A stretch of 64,000 nt of DNA, from contig CM022672.1 in NCBI GenBank assembly GCA_012295275.1, forward strand, positions 3,825,443 to 3,889,442, read 5' to 3'. The number at the start of each line of letters is the position of its first letter. The stretch's first letter is position 1. Made by a program: the position numbers and the translations under genes. The DNA comes from Chrysomallon squamiferum (Eukaryota; Mollusca; Gastropoda; Neomphalida; Peltospiridae). Of the stretch, positions 27,797-39,825 are shown piece by piece. The notes beneath the pieces were generated by a model. It was not told the DNA's origin, ran no database searches, and saw nothing but the letters and a program-made list of their open reading frames with translations.

Positions 27797-27810
27797 AAAC
27801 AGGTGAGAAA
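27797..27810 (+). other. Strong splice-donor-like site
   Basis: Sequence gaaacag|gtgagaaa: the exon side ends CAG at 27802 and the intron side is GTGAGA, which fits the metazoan donor consensus well. It lies about 900 bp right of the promoter-like block. A lone donor match can arise by chance, so this rests on context. Confidence 0.35.
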
Positions 27811-27920
27811 AAGCTTTTTGACTTTTTGAGATTATATCACTTAGATTTAAATTTTATCTGATATGTTGGTGATAATGAAATGTGACATCGATGCAGATGA
27901 AAATGTGTGTCACTATAGGA

Positions 27921-27929
<9 letters not shown>

Positions 27930-27951
<22 letters not shown>

Positions 27952-28069
27952 TCATCATCATCACTGTTAGTGTTAGTAATGTTCTTGTCATTATCGATGG
28001 GGCTGTTGGTTTTTTTCTTATTATTTTGTATTACTTTCTTATTGTTATTGTTATTGTTGCTGCTGCTGC

Positions 28070-28100
<31 letters not shown>

Positions 28101-28209
28101 TATTATTATTATTATTTATTAGTAGTAGTAGTAGTAGTATTTAGTATTATTATTAGTAGTAGTATTTATTATTATTAGTATTATTGTTATGATTATGATT
28201 ATGACTATG

Positions 28210-28280
<71 letters not shown>

Positions 28281-28285
28281 CCTAT
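27930..28285. repeat. (CAT)n, (ATT)n and (AGT)n trinucleotide field
   Basis: CAT at 27938-27962, ATT at 28073-28115, AGT at 28120-28139, and a long (ATT)n at 28210-28280. Frames give Ile, Leu or Tyr homopolymers. Confidence 0.95.
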
Positions 28286-28967
28286 CAGACACGTAACTCA
28301 TCATCTGGCCATTGATTCCAGGATTAGTTTTTCAATATTTTTAATATTAAATTTGTTTAGATTTAAATTTCAATTATTTATATTAACTGAGACTGTAAAA
28401 ATATTATTTGATTACGTTACCATTGTCTGTGGAAGCTGTTAATCTTTCTAAATGATATTATTTTTATGATCTCTGAGGGGATAGCCTTAAATTTTAGAAT
28501 TATTGACAAAACCTCACTTTAAAATCACTCAAGATTTTATTTTTGACAAACGTATTTACTTTTTACATTATAATTAGGGGTGGGTTCTTTTGTTTGTTTG
28601 TTGATGTTTTTGTTTTGTTTTTTTAATATTTTATTTTATTTATTGTTAAAAGTATTATTGATTTATAAAAACATTTTTTCTGCAACAACGACAATAATAA
28701 TAATTTATTATGTAATGTTATATAATGTGATGATGATGATGATGATGCTGATGATGATGATATAGCAATTACAATGATTTTAGTGTATAAAAATATATCA
28801 GAATTTCAATCGTTTAATGTCTGTATTAATAATGATGTCAGTAAAGAAGACAAAATTTTGTCTTTCCTGTATTTTTTATTAATAATCTGTAATTTATTTC
28901 TAATAACTTTCTTATGTGGTCCCGGGAAAAAGTATACATTTTCTTTTTTGTTTCATTCTATATTTTA

Positions 28968-29022
<55 letters not shown>

Positions 29023-29098
29023 GAATTTTCTCAAACTTTACTTTAAAATATTTACCGTTAGAAAAATCAGTTTATAAATTTGGAATAGCAGTAATGAT

Positions 29099-29158
<60 letters not shown>

Positions 29159-29160
29159 AG
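28286..29160. repeat. AT-rich DNA with (GAT), (ATT) and (CAA) tracts
   Basis: (GAT)n at 28729-28761, (ATT)n at 28971-29022 and (CAA)n at 29099-29157. The DNA between is unique and AT-rich without coding signal. Confidence 0.9.
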
Positions 29161-29391
29161 CAATAATAATAATAATAATGTATAGAATGACATAATACAT
29201 TTTTTTATTTATTCTAATCTATTTTCATATTATTTAACTCTGAATAATACCTGAGAATACCTGAGGCGTATTTTAATAAATATAAACTTATTCACTTCTG
29301 ACGTAAGGAATTTCACATAACTACTAGATCCGCTCCAAGTCACACCACTGACACGTTAACACGCTAAGGAAGTAATAACAGACACAAATAC

Positions 29392-29435
<44 letters not shown>

Positions 29436-29820
29436 ATATACGCATGTATGTGTTATATTCGTGTATGTATATATATATATGTTTCACGTAGATTATGTAT
29501 TTCCAGTTATCTTAGGGTTTTTAAAAACTACATCTCCACAATCAACTGCAATAAACTATGTTGTCTGCAGTGAGAGTAATAATATAAAAATATATATATA
29601 TATACACACACACATAGATTTAAATCACAGACTGAAAATTTGGATTATGGCAAGGGACTAATAGTAGTTTTAGCTTTGATAATGGATAGTATCTTTCGTA
29701 ATGTATCTGTTTTTGTTTTAATTCGGATGGAATGCCCAAACGTACTTGGATTTGAGAGAGAGAGAGAGCATCCTATACAAATAATGAACATTCCTGTGAA
29801 TTAATCTTTTACAATGACCA
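29161..29820. other. Unique AT-rich DNA with GT and TA runs
   Basis: (GT)n at 29395-29431, TATATG words to 29480, and a TA/CA run at 29588-29613. No gene. Confidence 0.7.
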
Positions 29821-29824
29821 GTCT

Positions 29825-30085
29825 AAAATTAATCCGGCTGAGCGCAGCATCTAATTAAAAACCAAGCTAGGTGTTTGAGGCGCGCGCGACTCGCAGAGAC
29901 GAGCCAGGCACGCTCGCTCTCCGCAATATGGCTTCTTGTCACACAGGATCTCTTTACTCTGCTTCACGTTTCGTGTTTTGTCGTCTGCTCTCTAAGTCGG
30001 TTATTTTTAGAAGACGGTTTAGTTATAGGAGGTGCACCCTGCACGTCGGCTTGTCACCTGCTCGCTAAACAAACATACAACACAT
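29825..30085. promoter_or_regulatory. CpG-rich block, possible promoter or enhancer
   Basis: Contains ggcgcgcgcgac at 29879-29890 and an unusually CpG-dense 60 bp after it, then cggtttagttatagg and gcacgtcgg words. Overlapping plus frames (29871-30068 and 29875-30147) in two phases cover the same DNA and neither is recognisable, so I read the block as regulatory. Confidence 0.35.
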
Positions 30086-30089
30086 CACC

Positions 30090-31138
30090 TCGACCAACAC
30101 TGACAGAGAGAAGAAAAAAGAAAAGAAAAGAAAAAAAAAAACGATAATTAAATGTCTATGATCAGCTCACGTCTTTATTTCTTTCTGTTTGAGATTGTTG
30201 CTTGAGACTGTTGTGCCCACAACAGGCGTGCTTGAACCTCGCTTGCCTCGATTGTGACTGTGTTAATAAGGTATCGGCGTAATTGTGTCAGAGTGTTGTG
30301 GGTTGTTATTTTAGTTGTCTTGGTAAAGAAATCGGCGAATGAATGTGTGAAACCATTTCATCTCAGCTGTGTTCATCAGCATGCACGGTATACAGGATAA
30401 TGCGAAGCAGTGATATTGTGTTTTGTAATACTTTTGTAGTGTAATGAAATATGCAAATAATACCTAGTTTGAAACTGATTACTTAATTTATCATCATCAT
30501 CATCATCATTCATTTAGACTAAGACTACCACCTTATTTTTTGTATAATAATAATAATAATAAATACTTTCATACAAGTAAATTAGAAAAAAAAAAAAAAA
30601 AAAATGATATTAATCAAAAACTTTTCTACATAATATTATATAAATATATGATCTAAGGAATACAGCGATGGCACATGGTACTTTCTATTTTCTGATTCCT
30701 TTCTTAAATGCCATCGTTAGCATACATTACATTCTAGGGCCAATTACCAATTACGAAATCAAAGAAATCGATTTGGACTGGCTTCGTTTGATGTCGCAAA
30801 CAGTTCTATAAAAGAGACTTTTTGTTGTTGTTTGATCTATATACTGAACATATCTTCAATTGGCTGCATTCTGCCACAGTTTCCAGAGTCTCAGATTAAT
30901 CTGCGTTCACAGCAAACGTTCCAGAACGCGCGAAGAAGATTCTGAGGAAAACAGTCGATCGTTATTTTTTACGTACCAGCTGGGTCTTTCAAAGCGATCA
31001 TCTCACTGAAGGGATGAGAGGGTGTTTGTCTCACCCCTCCGGTCACAAGATAACCAAAACAGAGCAGGATATTGTTAATTTTTAAAATTAATACGCGTTA
31101 TATATATAATTTTTTTTTTTGTTCTGGGTTTGAGTATG
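30090..31138. other. Unique AT-rich DNA, nothing recognised
   Basis: Short (CAT), (AAT) and poly-A runs at 30491-30508, 30546-30561 and 30585-30604. The block at 30890-31060 is CpG-containing and repeat-free. No gene. Confidence 0.6.

Positions 31139-31140
<2 letters not shown>

Positions 31141-31201
<61 letters not shown>
31141..31201. repeat. (GT)n microsatellite
   Basis: About 30 GT units. Confidence 0.95.
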
Positions 31202-31204
<3 letters not shown>

Positions 31205-31402
31205 TTTGTGCGTGTGAGGGAGGTAGTGTGCATCAAATTTTCTTCATATATTTTATTTTTGAGTACTTCTGAGATTGTGACTCTTCCTCCTTGTTTACAT
31301 TTCTGGATAATCGTAAAAAATATCTTTTGAGAATAATTCCGAAAGCTCTGTAGTGTGTTGGTTAACATGTTCGTTCTTCTTTTATTGGTTTATATTTATA
31401 TT

Positions 31403-31403
31403 T

Positions 31404-31441
<38 letters not shown>

Positions 31442-31616
31442 TATTATTATTATCATTATTATGATTATTATTATTATTTTAATGTGCAATCGTCCCTTAG
31501 CTGCTAGATCACTCTGTAAATTTCTTTATCCTAATACATCGATTTGGTAAATACTTGTCTTGGAATTAGTTTCTAGCAACACACAGTTATTTTTCTCGAG
31601 ATGAAAAAAAAGAAGC

Positions 31617-31676
<60 letters not shown>

Positions 31677-31678
31677 GC
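31403..31678. repeat. (CAT)n/(ATT)n and a second (AAT)n tract
   Basis: CAT then ATT units at 31405-31477 and an (AAT)n run at 31617-31675, separated by unique sequence. Confidence 0.95.
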
Positions 31679-31784
31679 AAAATTACAAACGTAAAAGAAG
31701 AAAAGAAAAAAGAGTCGGCTAGAAAATAAAAGTCATTTGTATTTGGTGTTTGCTAGAAATTTGTTCATCACAATGACGTAATTC

Positions 31785-31935
31785 TTGTCCGTTTAGATCT
31801 GCTTTAAGTCAATCTTCAAACATCAATCCGGATTTATCGGCAATTTCGCCGCCTTCGGATTTGTACAAAAACATTAATCAGTATTTAAACGGAACGCAAT
31901 TGAGATAGCCGGCTCATCAGAAAAGCGTAAGTTGG
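31785..31935. other. Short CpG-containing unique block
   Basis: A repeat-free 150 bp stretch with ccggatttatcggcaatttc at about 31829 and acggaacgcaatt. It stands out from flanking AT-rich DNA and is a candidate conserved element, by texture only. Confidence 0.3.
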
Positions 31936-32255
31936 TCATAACATGCAGTAAAAACGGACATAAAATGATAATAAACTCTGTACAAGAGAATAACTGTTAT
32001 GTGTGATACTGTCTCCCGCTGTTCAGTGGCATGTTATATTGTCATAACTTATTGTAACAGTTATTTATTTAGCGTCGATAAACACACTGGTTATTGCCGC
32101 TTCGTACCACGCTTGAGTAACTATAAATCTCTGATAGTTATTATTATTTTGCTCTGGAGGAAGCTGTAATGCACGCCTGTCGTGGTTATTCGGCAGCATG
32201 GATTTCTAAATATGTATTTACGGCTGGGAGAGCGATAGCTGGATCGTTAGAGAGA

Positions 32256-32256
32256 T

Positions 32257-32328
<72 letters not shown>
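32256..32328. repeat. (GA)n microsatellite
   Basis: Pure GA dinucleotide, about 70 bp. Confidence 0.97.
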
Positions 32329-32329
<1 letters not shown>

Positions 32330-32639
32330 AGCAATGGATGCTTTTCCTTCAAACTGTTATACATATATCTCTAAAACGTCGGTCATTCCCCTAGCCAGCA
32401 GATAAACTTTCAAAAAGCATAAAGAGAAATATATTCCCTATTATCAGATGTTTTGTGTCAGGAAAGGATATAATCCTGATGGATTATCTTCCGGATCATG
32501 GATCTCTAAAAACACTCGAATGACACTTGGATATTTCACACTCGAGGAAAACGTATACTCCAGTTTCCCATCTCTGACTTTCAAAAAAAAAACTAAAAAA
32601 AAACTGGCGTTCGTTTGAATTGTACACCTCGAGTAACTT

Positions 32640-32770
32640 AACACCCAGTGCTTTACTTGTCACCCGTCGAAACGATCCCTGGTCTATCACAATCTGGATT
32701 ACACGTCCAGGACGATGGATAAAACATCTCGATAATCCAGGCAGATCGCATTAAAATATCAACTGGACTT
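32640..32770. promoter_or_regulatory. Unique block with inverted GGATTA/TAATCC sites
   Basis: CTGGATTA at 32694-32701 and its exact reverse complement TAATCCAG at 32733-32740 lie 31 bp apart in repeat-free sequence. GGATTA is the core bound by K50 homeodomain proteins (Otx, Pitx, Goosecoid). Two 8-mers in inverted order could be a dimer site, though this may be chance. Confidence 0.35.
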
Positions 32771-32774
32771 TTTA

Positions 32775-33495
32775 CCCTGACATTTCAATTGTACGCTTAT
32801 TTCTATTTTTTGGTTTGCGAACAAGATAAGGCTCGTTTTCAAAGCAAAACAAAGAAGCACTAAACAGACTAATTTATTTAAAATGAAAAGACTGGACACG
32901 CGATACGTTTTCTCATTGAGAGTACACTGTCGTCTGCCCCAGGGGGTCGTTTTGGAAATACCTCACAGCTGAACATGACGGAACGGGAATTTATTTATTT
33001 TTCAAAAAAGAGCATCACTCGAGAGAAACCTTTTTTCGCTAAACCTGAGCTCTCTAGTATTTTCGGTCGTGCTTGTTTGATAAATTGCTGTATTGTGCAA
33101 GGCCACACAGCCCTTGCAGAGCGCGCGAAATCTTTTCTCCTTTTGATCTCTATTTGTCAGTTTATGAAAAAATTTAATAAATTAGCGTTTGAGAAATGAC
33201 TGTTTATGTAACCCTGTCAAACGCCTAAACTCCGAACTGCTGACAGCGTTATTAAATGATGAAAGTTTGTGCTGACAACTGCAATACAAAAAAAAAGAAA
33301 AAGGTTTAATATATTACATTCATGGGTGTCGAAACATTATAATTAAATTCTTTATGCTATGTTTGTTTTGTTTGGGTTTTTTTTTATTTTGTTTATTTTT
33401 TTAATTAATATTATTACGACTTTGAAATTTATTTTTGTATAAGGACTCGAGGACGTATAAAAGATAAAATAACAGTGGAATATCGCTGTTTATTT
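32775..33495. other. Unique DNA, nothing recognised
   Basis: The plus frame 32975-33199 (74 aa) has mixed composition but no recognisable motif. No simple repeats longer than 12 bases. Confidence 0.6.
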
Positions 33496-33497
33496 GT

Positions 33498-33690
<193 letters not shown>

Positions 33691-33929
33691 CACGGTACCT
33701 TTTTTGTACCCATTGCTCTATCCCCTTTTCTCTCTTTCTCTCATTCACATTTTCGAGTCTTTCCCTCTCTTTATTATTTATGATCCAAACCCTCTCCTCT
33801 TTTAATTATTTTCCTTTTTCTTCCCTTATGTTTTCGTATTTACCATCACCGTCCTCATCTTTTCGTGGGTTTTTTTTTCTGTGTTTTTTTCGTGGGGTTT
33901 TTCTACACATTTATTTCGTCTAGACTCTT

Positions 33930-34265
33930 GACCATTCTTCCGTTCTCTGATCTGACAAGGCTCGAAATCAAACCCACGGCACACGGTTAGACGCGGCCAT
34001 TCTGGAAAACATTTTGTTTATGAACAACTGTGAATCGTGCTCTCAAGTTCCACAGAACAGGCCCAGCGTGTATGCAGCCGGGCCCCGAGATAACGCCAGG
34101 AATTCGCTAGCTATGTGTAGTAATGTCATACAGATAGCACTGACCTTTGATGTTCACGTCGGCCACGACACACGCAGCTTCGCCACGAAATTCCCACTTT
34201 GACATTTGCAACCAGAGTCGCTTGCAAAAACCAGACCGTCTGAGAGCACTGCCAGAGAGTCGTAA
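33930..34265. other. GC-richer unique block
   Basis: Repeat-free, CpG-containing, with tgacctttgatgtt at 34140-34153 (resembling a nuclear-receptor half-site pair). The 62 aa plus frame (34014-34202) is unrecognised. Candidate regulatory DNA. Confidence 0.3.
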
Positions 34266-34482
34266 TGAAATTTTATTAAGTGGGAAAGAGTAACGTTTGA
34301 TTTACGTAACAATGGGTAGTAGATAGGCAGGTGGGACGTATCATGATATTTAATGGGACGCTGTCAAAAGTGAAATGTTAAATTAGTGGCTTATGTTATA
34401 TATATATGCCACTTACAGGAACATCTGAAAGACGTACATTTACGGTAAACAACACGGCAAAAACGCATTAAAACTAATAATT

Positions 34483-34534
<52 letters not shown>

Positions 34535-34684
34535 ACTATTAGTACGTCTCTCTTTGATATTCCCCTCTTTTCTTTTTTCTTTAGGAAACTTTTTTTTCAG
34601 TTTTAACCTTCCCCACATCTGTGTGTCGTGGTTCTGTAGCCGTCAAGACACGGTCTGACACAACGTAACGTTAGTCCGCTATAG
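34483..34684 (-). repeat. Dispersed ~155-200 bp repeat, copy 1, with (GA)n
   Basis: On the minus strand this reads ctatagcggactaacgttac, a spacer, ggggaaggttaaaactga, then tttcctaaagaaaa, and enters a GA tract (plus-strand CT at 34484-34531). The same order occurs on the plus strand at 56569-56806. Similarity seems to continue past the GA tract, so the microsatellite is internal to the repeat unit. No tRNA-type promoter boxes or inverted ends are evident, so its class is unknown. Confidence 0.8.
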
Positions 34685-35295
34685 TCTCTCTCTTTCTATC
34701 CCATATATACAGCTCTTTCCTTTCAGAAGAACATGAATCCCAACAGCTCATTTTAATTACAGATCAAGGTTATATCACTTTATTTTCTTTCTATCAGTTT
34801 TACCTGCCTTCAAACTGATTCTGACAGACGAATGTTTATAACGGTCTCTGTAATCAGATGGAAAGCAGCAGAATGATATTAAACTGATGGATCTAATTCT
34901 AGCAGGTTTCCTACAGGAATTCAAATATTCACACGTCCAGAAACACGCTCTATCTTTCAAATCTCTCACTTCTCGTGTGGTTCGTGCGGAGACGTGAACC
35001 AGTTGTTAAATTCTTCTTAGAAATAAAGAATTTTATTTAATGACGCATTCGACACCTTTTTAATCTGTGACTACATACCTGGTACATGCAGGTAAGAACT
35101 ACAAAGATAATGATATGAAAGGATCATGTCACACCATAGACAATTTTATTGTTTCCGATTAGCAGCACCCAAGCACCTTTTATGTGCACCTTCCTGAAGC
35201 TGGCATTGCACATACCTCGACCATGAGATTGTCTGAGATGGAAACTTGAAAATCAAAGTTATCTTTGGAAAAGCGACTAACTCTCTCTTTCTTTC

Positions 35296-35300
<5 letters not shown>
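34685..35300. other. Unique AT-rich DNA, nothing recognised
   Basis: No coding signal. A poly-T run follows at 35297-35320. Confidence 0.6.
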
Positions 35301-35326
<26 letters not shown>

Positions 35327-36675
35327 CTGCTGAGATGGTTCTAGCTCTGTTGATGGAGCATTCAAACAATGCGTGATAAATGCAGGAATTAATCGGGTAC
35401 ACAACGTTTACTTGATTCAGTGACTGTCAGAGAAAAGGTGTTTAAGTGGTCCTCTCAGGAGGACTGATCCTGCTGACTATCGTCTCAGGTTTGCTTCATC
35501 ATCTCGTTTATTTTATTTCTAGAAAAAAAACGATTTTTCCAAAATGTCGGTCAGAATTTTCGTGATCTATGTTTGTTTTCTCGACATCTTTTCCTTTTTC
35601 TCGCCCGGCTTTTTCCGAATCGTACAATTCGGTTATTTTGTTTCCGGTTCGCTTCTTCCATCCTAAGCTGAACAGATGGCGAACAGAAAAAAAAACACCT
35701 CAGAATTAAGAGAAAGGCAGAAAAGTGGGCAATATTTAAAATGTATTATGAAATATATTCAGAAATGGAATCTTCTATTCATCTAAAATCAGACTGACTG
35801 ACTAAGCCACTGCGAAATTAAGATATTAACAGGTTAGTTACAGATAACTGGTACTGCGATTATTCATTTCATCGGTCACATTTGATACCAAAACCCCTGA
35901 CATCCGGACATTTAAACCCAATGACAACTAACAAAAGTTTGAATATTCTTCTCACGTGCAAATTGTTCTGTCACGAAACTGATACTTGGAATTGTTTTTT
36001 TTTTTTTTTTTTTTTTCAAAGAATTTTATACCAAACAAACTGTTGTGAAACATCTGTCGCCATTCCGCTGCATCCATTACAAAACCGGTAACGATGGAGA
36101 CGGCCAGTTCTCGTGTAATCTCGATGAACGCGAGAGTTTCGACGGTAAAAACAGAGCAAAGCAATAATTTCTATAATTTTATTTTTACGACTAATATTTT
36201 TCCTTTTTAAATGTCATATACGTAAATTTGTATTTTAAAGAGAATTTAGAGAGGGGGTTATTACTCAGAAAACAAAAGAAATATTTAAACTCAAATCAGA
36301 TCATTTTAAAAAGACTGAGCTTTCTGAATTAACATATTGTTCTTGCAAATGCAAGAAAATGATAATTTCGTGAAGCCATTCTTCCAAGAAACACAAGCAA
36401 ATCGCTGGAAAACAAAATAAACGTCACAGCAGGAGACAAACTGAAATATTTTCTACACTGTTCTGACACAGGCGGAAGTAGTGTAATCCTGCAATTCTGG
36501 GGGGTTCAGCTTGTAACCATCTGTGAAAATAAGCTAGAAAACATGGATGAAAGTAGGCGCGGTTCCAAGGGGAGGGTGAGAGAAGATGTTTGGGTTTGTC
36601 CTTGCTCCCGATTATTGAGCTTAATTTTTAATTTAAAAAATTTTAATGACAAATAATACGGCCAAAATAAAAAAA
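35300..36675. other. Unique AT-rich DNA with poly-T runs
   Basis: Poly-T at 35297-35320 and 35995-36016. The repeat-free stretches (35400-35660, 36040-36160) hold CpGs but no identifiable site or gene. Confidence 0.6.
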
Positions 36676-36691
36676 AAAAATAAATAAATAA

Positions 36692-36738
<47 letters not shown>

Positions 36739-36870
36739 TAAAATAAATAAATAAATAAAAAATATGTTATTTTTTAAATGATATATGTGTGTATTCAAAA
36801 CCAGGATCAGTAGCGCCTTTGTTTTTATTCCCATCGTTACGATTAATATATATATATATATATATTTTTT
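36676..36870. repeat. A-rich, (AAAT), (AAT) and (TA) cluster
   Basis: AAAT and AAT units at 36676-36760 and a TA run at 36846-36866. The minus frame here is Leu, Phe and Tyr homopolymer. Confidence 0.9.
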
Positions 36871-37887
36871 TTTTATCCTGTTTAATATTCCATGATAACC
36901 ATTATCTGACGTACTCACTTTTTGAAAAAGCGGTGCCCTAGTTCCGCCCCTGAAATGAACGCATTGTAGTCACGCCAAAGACTTAATTTAAAATCTGTTT
37001 GTTTTACATGGGTGGGGATGTGTTTTTCTAAATGCTGTGTCCGACTACACCGTCACTTCCACTGTGTGTCCACAGTGAGTCCGCAATGACCAAGACACGC
37101 CCTGTTATGGCCCCTTTTCACAGCAGCTCTAATCTCTTGCTTTTTTTTTTTTTTTTATTATTTGCCTGTGCGTTATTGTTAGCATCAGTAGTGGGTTAAA
37201 TGGGTATATCTTAATTAATTAATAAGCACGTATTTTATGTTCATGTTTGTCTATGAAAATTAATACTTGATTTACTAACGACTAGAAAAAGATTTTTTTT
37301 TTTTTTTTATTTTTTTTATTTGAAATTTTCGTGTTTAGGGTGTGCATTATTATTAAGGAAAAGTTTGTTATGAATAAGATAATTAGTTTTTCTATTTTAT
37401 TTTTATAATCCTACTCATCATCATCATCATCATCATCATTATTATTAATATAGAGATTTTACTACTGAATTAAGATTAATGTTTTTAAAATTAGGTATTT
37501 TTAAAATACGTCTAGACAAATTATCGAAGTATTAGAAGTGAAAAGGAATATTAAATTATAAAACCATCAAGTTCGTTTAACTTTGATTAAGAGACCACCT
37601 TTTTTCTTCTCTTTTTTACTCTTTCTTTCTTTTTCTTTCCTTTTTTTTCCCCCAGTTAAAAAGAATGGAAACTAACGAATCTTGTTAGGATAATTTATTA
37701 ACATCGACATTTTTTTTTTTTTTATTTTTATTTTTTTATTATTTTTTAAAAGAAGAAGAAAGAAAGAAAACAGCCTTTACGTTACAACTTTATTTTGTAA
37801 AGCAACCTGCTAAAGAAGTGAAGATTACTTTTTCTTTTTACATTAATTAATTTTTTAATGAAATGAATTCGCAGCTTTTCAGATGTG

Positions 37888-37922
<35 letters not shown>

Positions 37923-39170
37923 GCAAAGAAGAAGAAAAGAGAGAAAAAACAACAACAAATGGTTAGAGAAAGAAAGTGTAATATACTTTCTGCTTGGCTA
38001 ATTTACCAAATTAAAGGTGACACTGGCATGAGAAATAGGGCGGTGTAGACTGGATTTTAACACCTGTGTGATACAGTCCGCCTACGGCTGGCTACAGAGC
38101 AGTAAAAAAATAGAGTGGTTTCCGTTTGTTTTAGACAGGCAATATGTCTGTACGAAGCGGATATGAAAACCAGTATCGCTGAGAAAAATGTATTTTAATA
38201 CATTAAATTATAACATATACATTTATAACGTTTTGTGTTTGTGATCCAGTGAAAAATGGAATTATTGCAGTAGTACAACGTAGGTGTGGTCCAAAGCAAT
38301 GATATTACTAATTACTATATAACCCATACTGGACTGAAAATATATATTCTAATATAGATATAAATGAGATATAATAATAAAGCTGCAGGTTGGGAGTTGA
38401 CATTTTGAGAGGTCAAAACATATTGTGTGCATACTTATAAACCCGTATATATCGCCAGCGGTAAACTGAAAATAAGAATAAGAATAATAAATAACGTGTT
38501 GTATTATTTTGCGTCCAACAAGGAAGGCAAATATGTGACGACAAACTTACTGGGGAAGAACATTAATGTTTATCCCGATAACTTTTCAAATCAAAGAATA
38601 TAACTGATTTTGGTGATTTTAGAAACTGTCTTTATGAATTTTACATCTCAATGAGTTGCTTGAATCCAATTCCGGAGATTCGAACCACTATTTATAGTAT
38701 TCTGTATCAGATATCTGTAAACCTTTGCTTCAGTAATGCAGTCAGTGACGCAGTAAAATAATTATATTCTCAGTGCTTAAATGTATTTTATGATTTGTAC
38801 TGATATTTTATTTGAGTGACTCAATGGCCAACTTCCTTTGCAGCTCATAAAATATTTGTTTAGCTTGTAGCTTAGTACTGCTATTCTGCTCACGACACGC
38901 ACAAAACTCTTCTGCTGTTTGTAATCACGACATAAACGTATTCGTTGGTCTGCTGTTTAGTCCTGTTTTGTTAATGTCGTGAGAATAAGAATTTAAATTT
39001 ATTTAAAATCCGGTCTATTTGTAATAACCAAAGATTCGAGTGAAGTCAACAGCGAGATAACTGATTATAAAATGATAAATAAATCATGATATCGTCTGCC
39101 ATGTCCATGTCCATCATAACCGCACGAGGACCAATTCACTGTTACGTGTTTTCGCGAAGGACACTATTTC
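36871..39170. other. AT-rich DNA with poly-A/T runs
   Basis: T runs at 37140-37156, 37291-37309 and 37711-37735, (CAT)n at 37414-37439, and a long poly-A at 37888-37920. The unique parts (38040-39170) show no coding signal. Confidence 0.6.
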
Positions 39171-39175
39171 GTGTC

Positions 39176-39313
39176 AGCGTTGACGTCGATGATTCTTCAG
39201 CATGAAAATTATGTCAGTGAGTTGTCGTGTTTAGTAGTCCCTTGTCTAGCAAATATACTGCCATCCTCTGTGACATTTATGACAGCAATTTTGTAATAAC
39301 TGTAATCTGCAAG
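39176..39313 (+). repeat. Direct repeat copy 1 (~138 bp)
   Basis: Shares gttgacgt.gatgat.cttca, ttgtcgtgttt, tagcaaatatactgcc and caattttgtaataac with 39622-39760, in the same order and orientation and with only short gaps. I estimate roughly four in five bases identical by eye. Confidence 0.8.
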
Positions 39314-39435
39314 TTATCCTAAGTTGTAAATTTGGGTAAGTCATTATCTGTTGTCTGTCTGTTTCTCTGTGTATGTGTGCGTGTGTATGTGTGTATATAG
39401 ATATAAATAGTTAGATAGAAACACACACAACATAC

Positions 39436-39520
<85 letters not shown>

Positions 39521-39525
39521 GATAT
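39314..39525. repeat. GT, TA and (GA)n microsatellites between the repeat copies
   Basis: GTGTAT words at 39370-39400, CACA/TATA at 39420-39455, and a GA tract at 39455-39518. The two copies of the 138 bp repeat sit either side. Confidence 0.95.
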
Positions 39526-39621
39526 TGGTTTAATTTCTTTACAAGCTAATGTGCAGAAGAGGAGGGATGATCCTGCAGTCTATCATTCGCCGCGTTCTGA
39601 CCAGGGAACTGTACTGCGACA

Positions 39622-39760
39622 AGCTGTTGACGTGGATGATACTTCAACGTGAAAGTTGTGTCAGTCTCTTGTCGTGTTTGTTATTCTCTCGCCTAGCAAA
39701 TATACTGCCGTCCTGCGTGACATTTATGATGGCAATTTTGTAATAACAATAATCTACAAG
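39622..39760 (+). repeat. Direct repeat copy 2 (~138 bp)
   Basis: Partner of 39176-39313, offset by about 446 bp. The 64 aa frame that covers it (39549-39743) is broken in the other copy, which argues against coding. Confidence 0.8.
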
Positions 39761-39789
39761 ATGTTAGAATAATCCACATGCTTTGTGTA

Positions 39790-39825
<36 letters not shown>

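Noticed and set aside
29871-30147. Two overlapping plus frames of 65 and 90 aa in the CpG block
   Set aside because: They cover the same DNA in different phases, end in a lysine-rich A tract, and resemble no protein. CpG-rich DNA lacks stops by composition.
38660-38700. gattcgaacc, a B-box on the minus strand
   Set aside because: No A-box, anticodon arm or T-arm pairing in the expected positions, so neither a tRNA nor a SINE head is supported.
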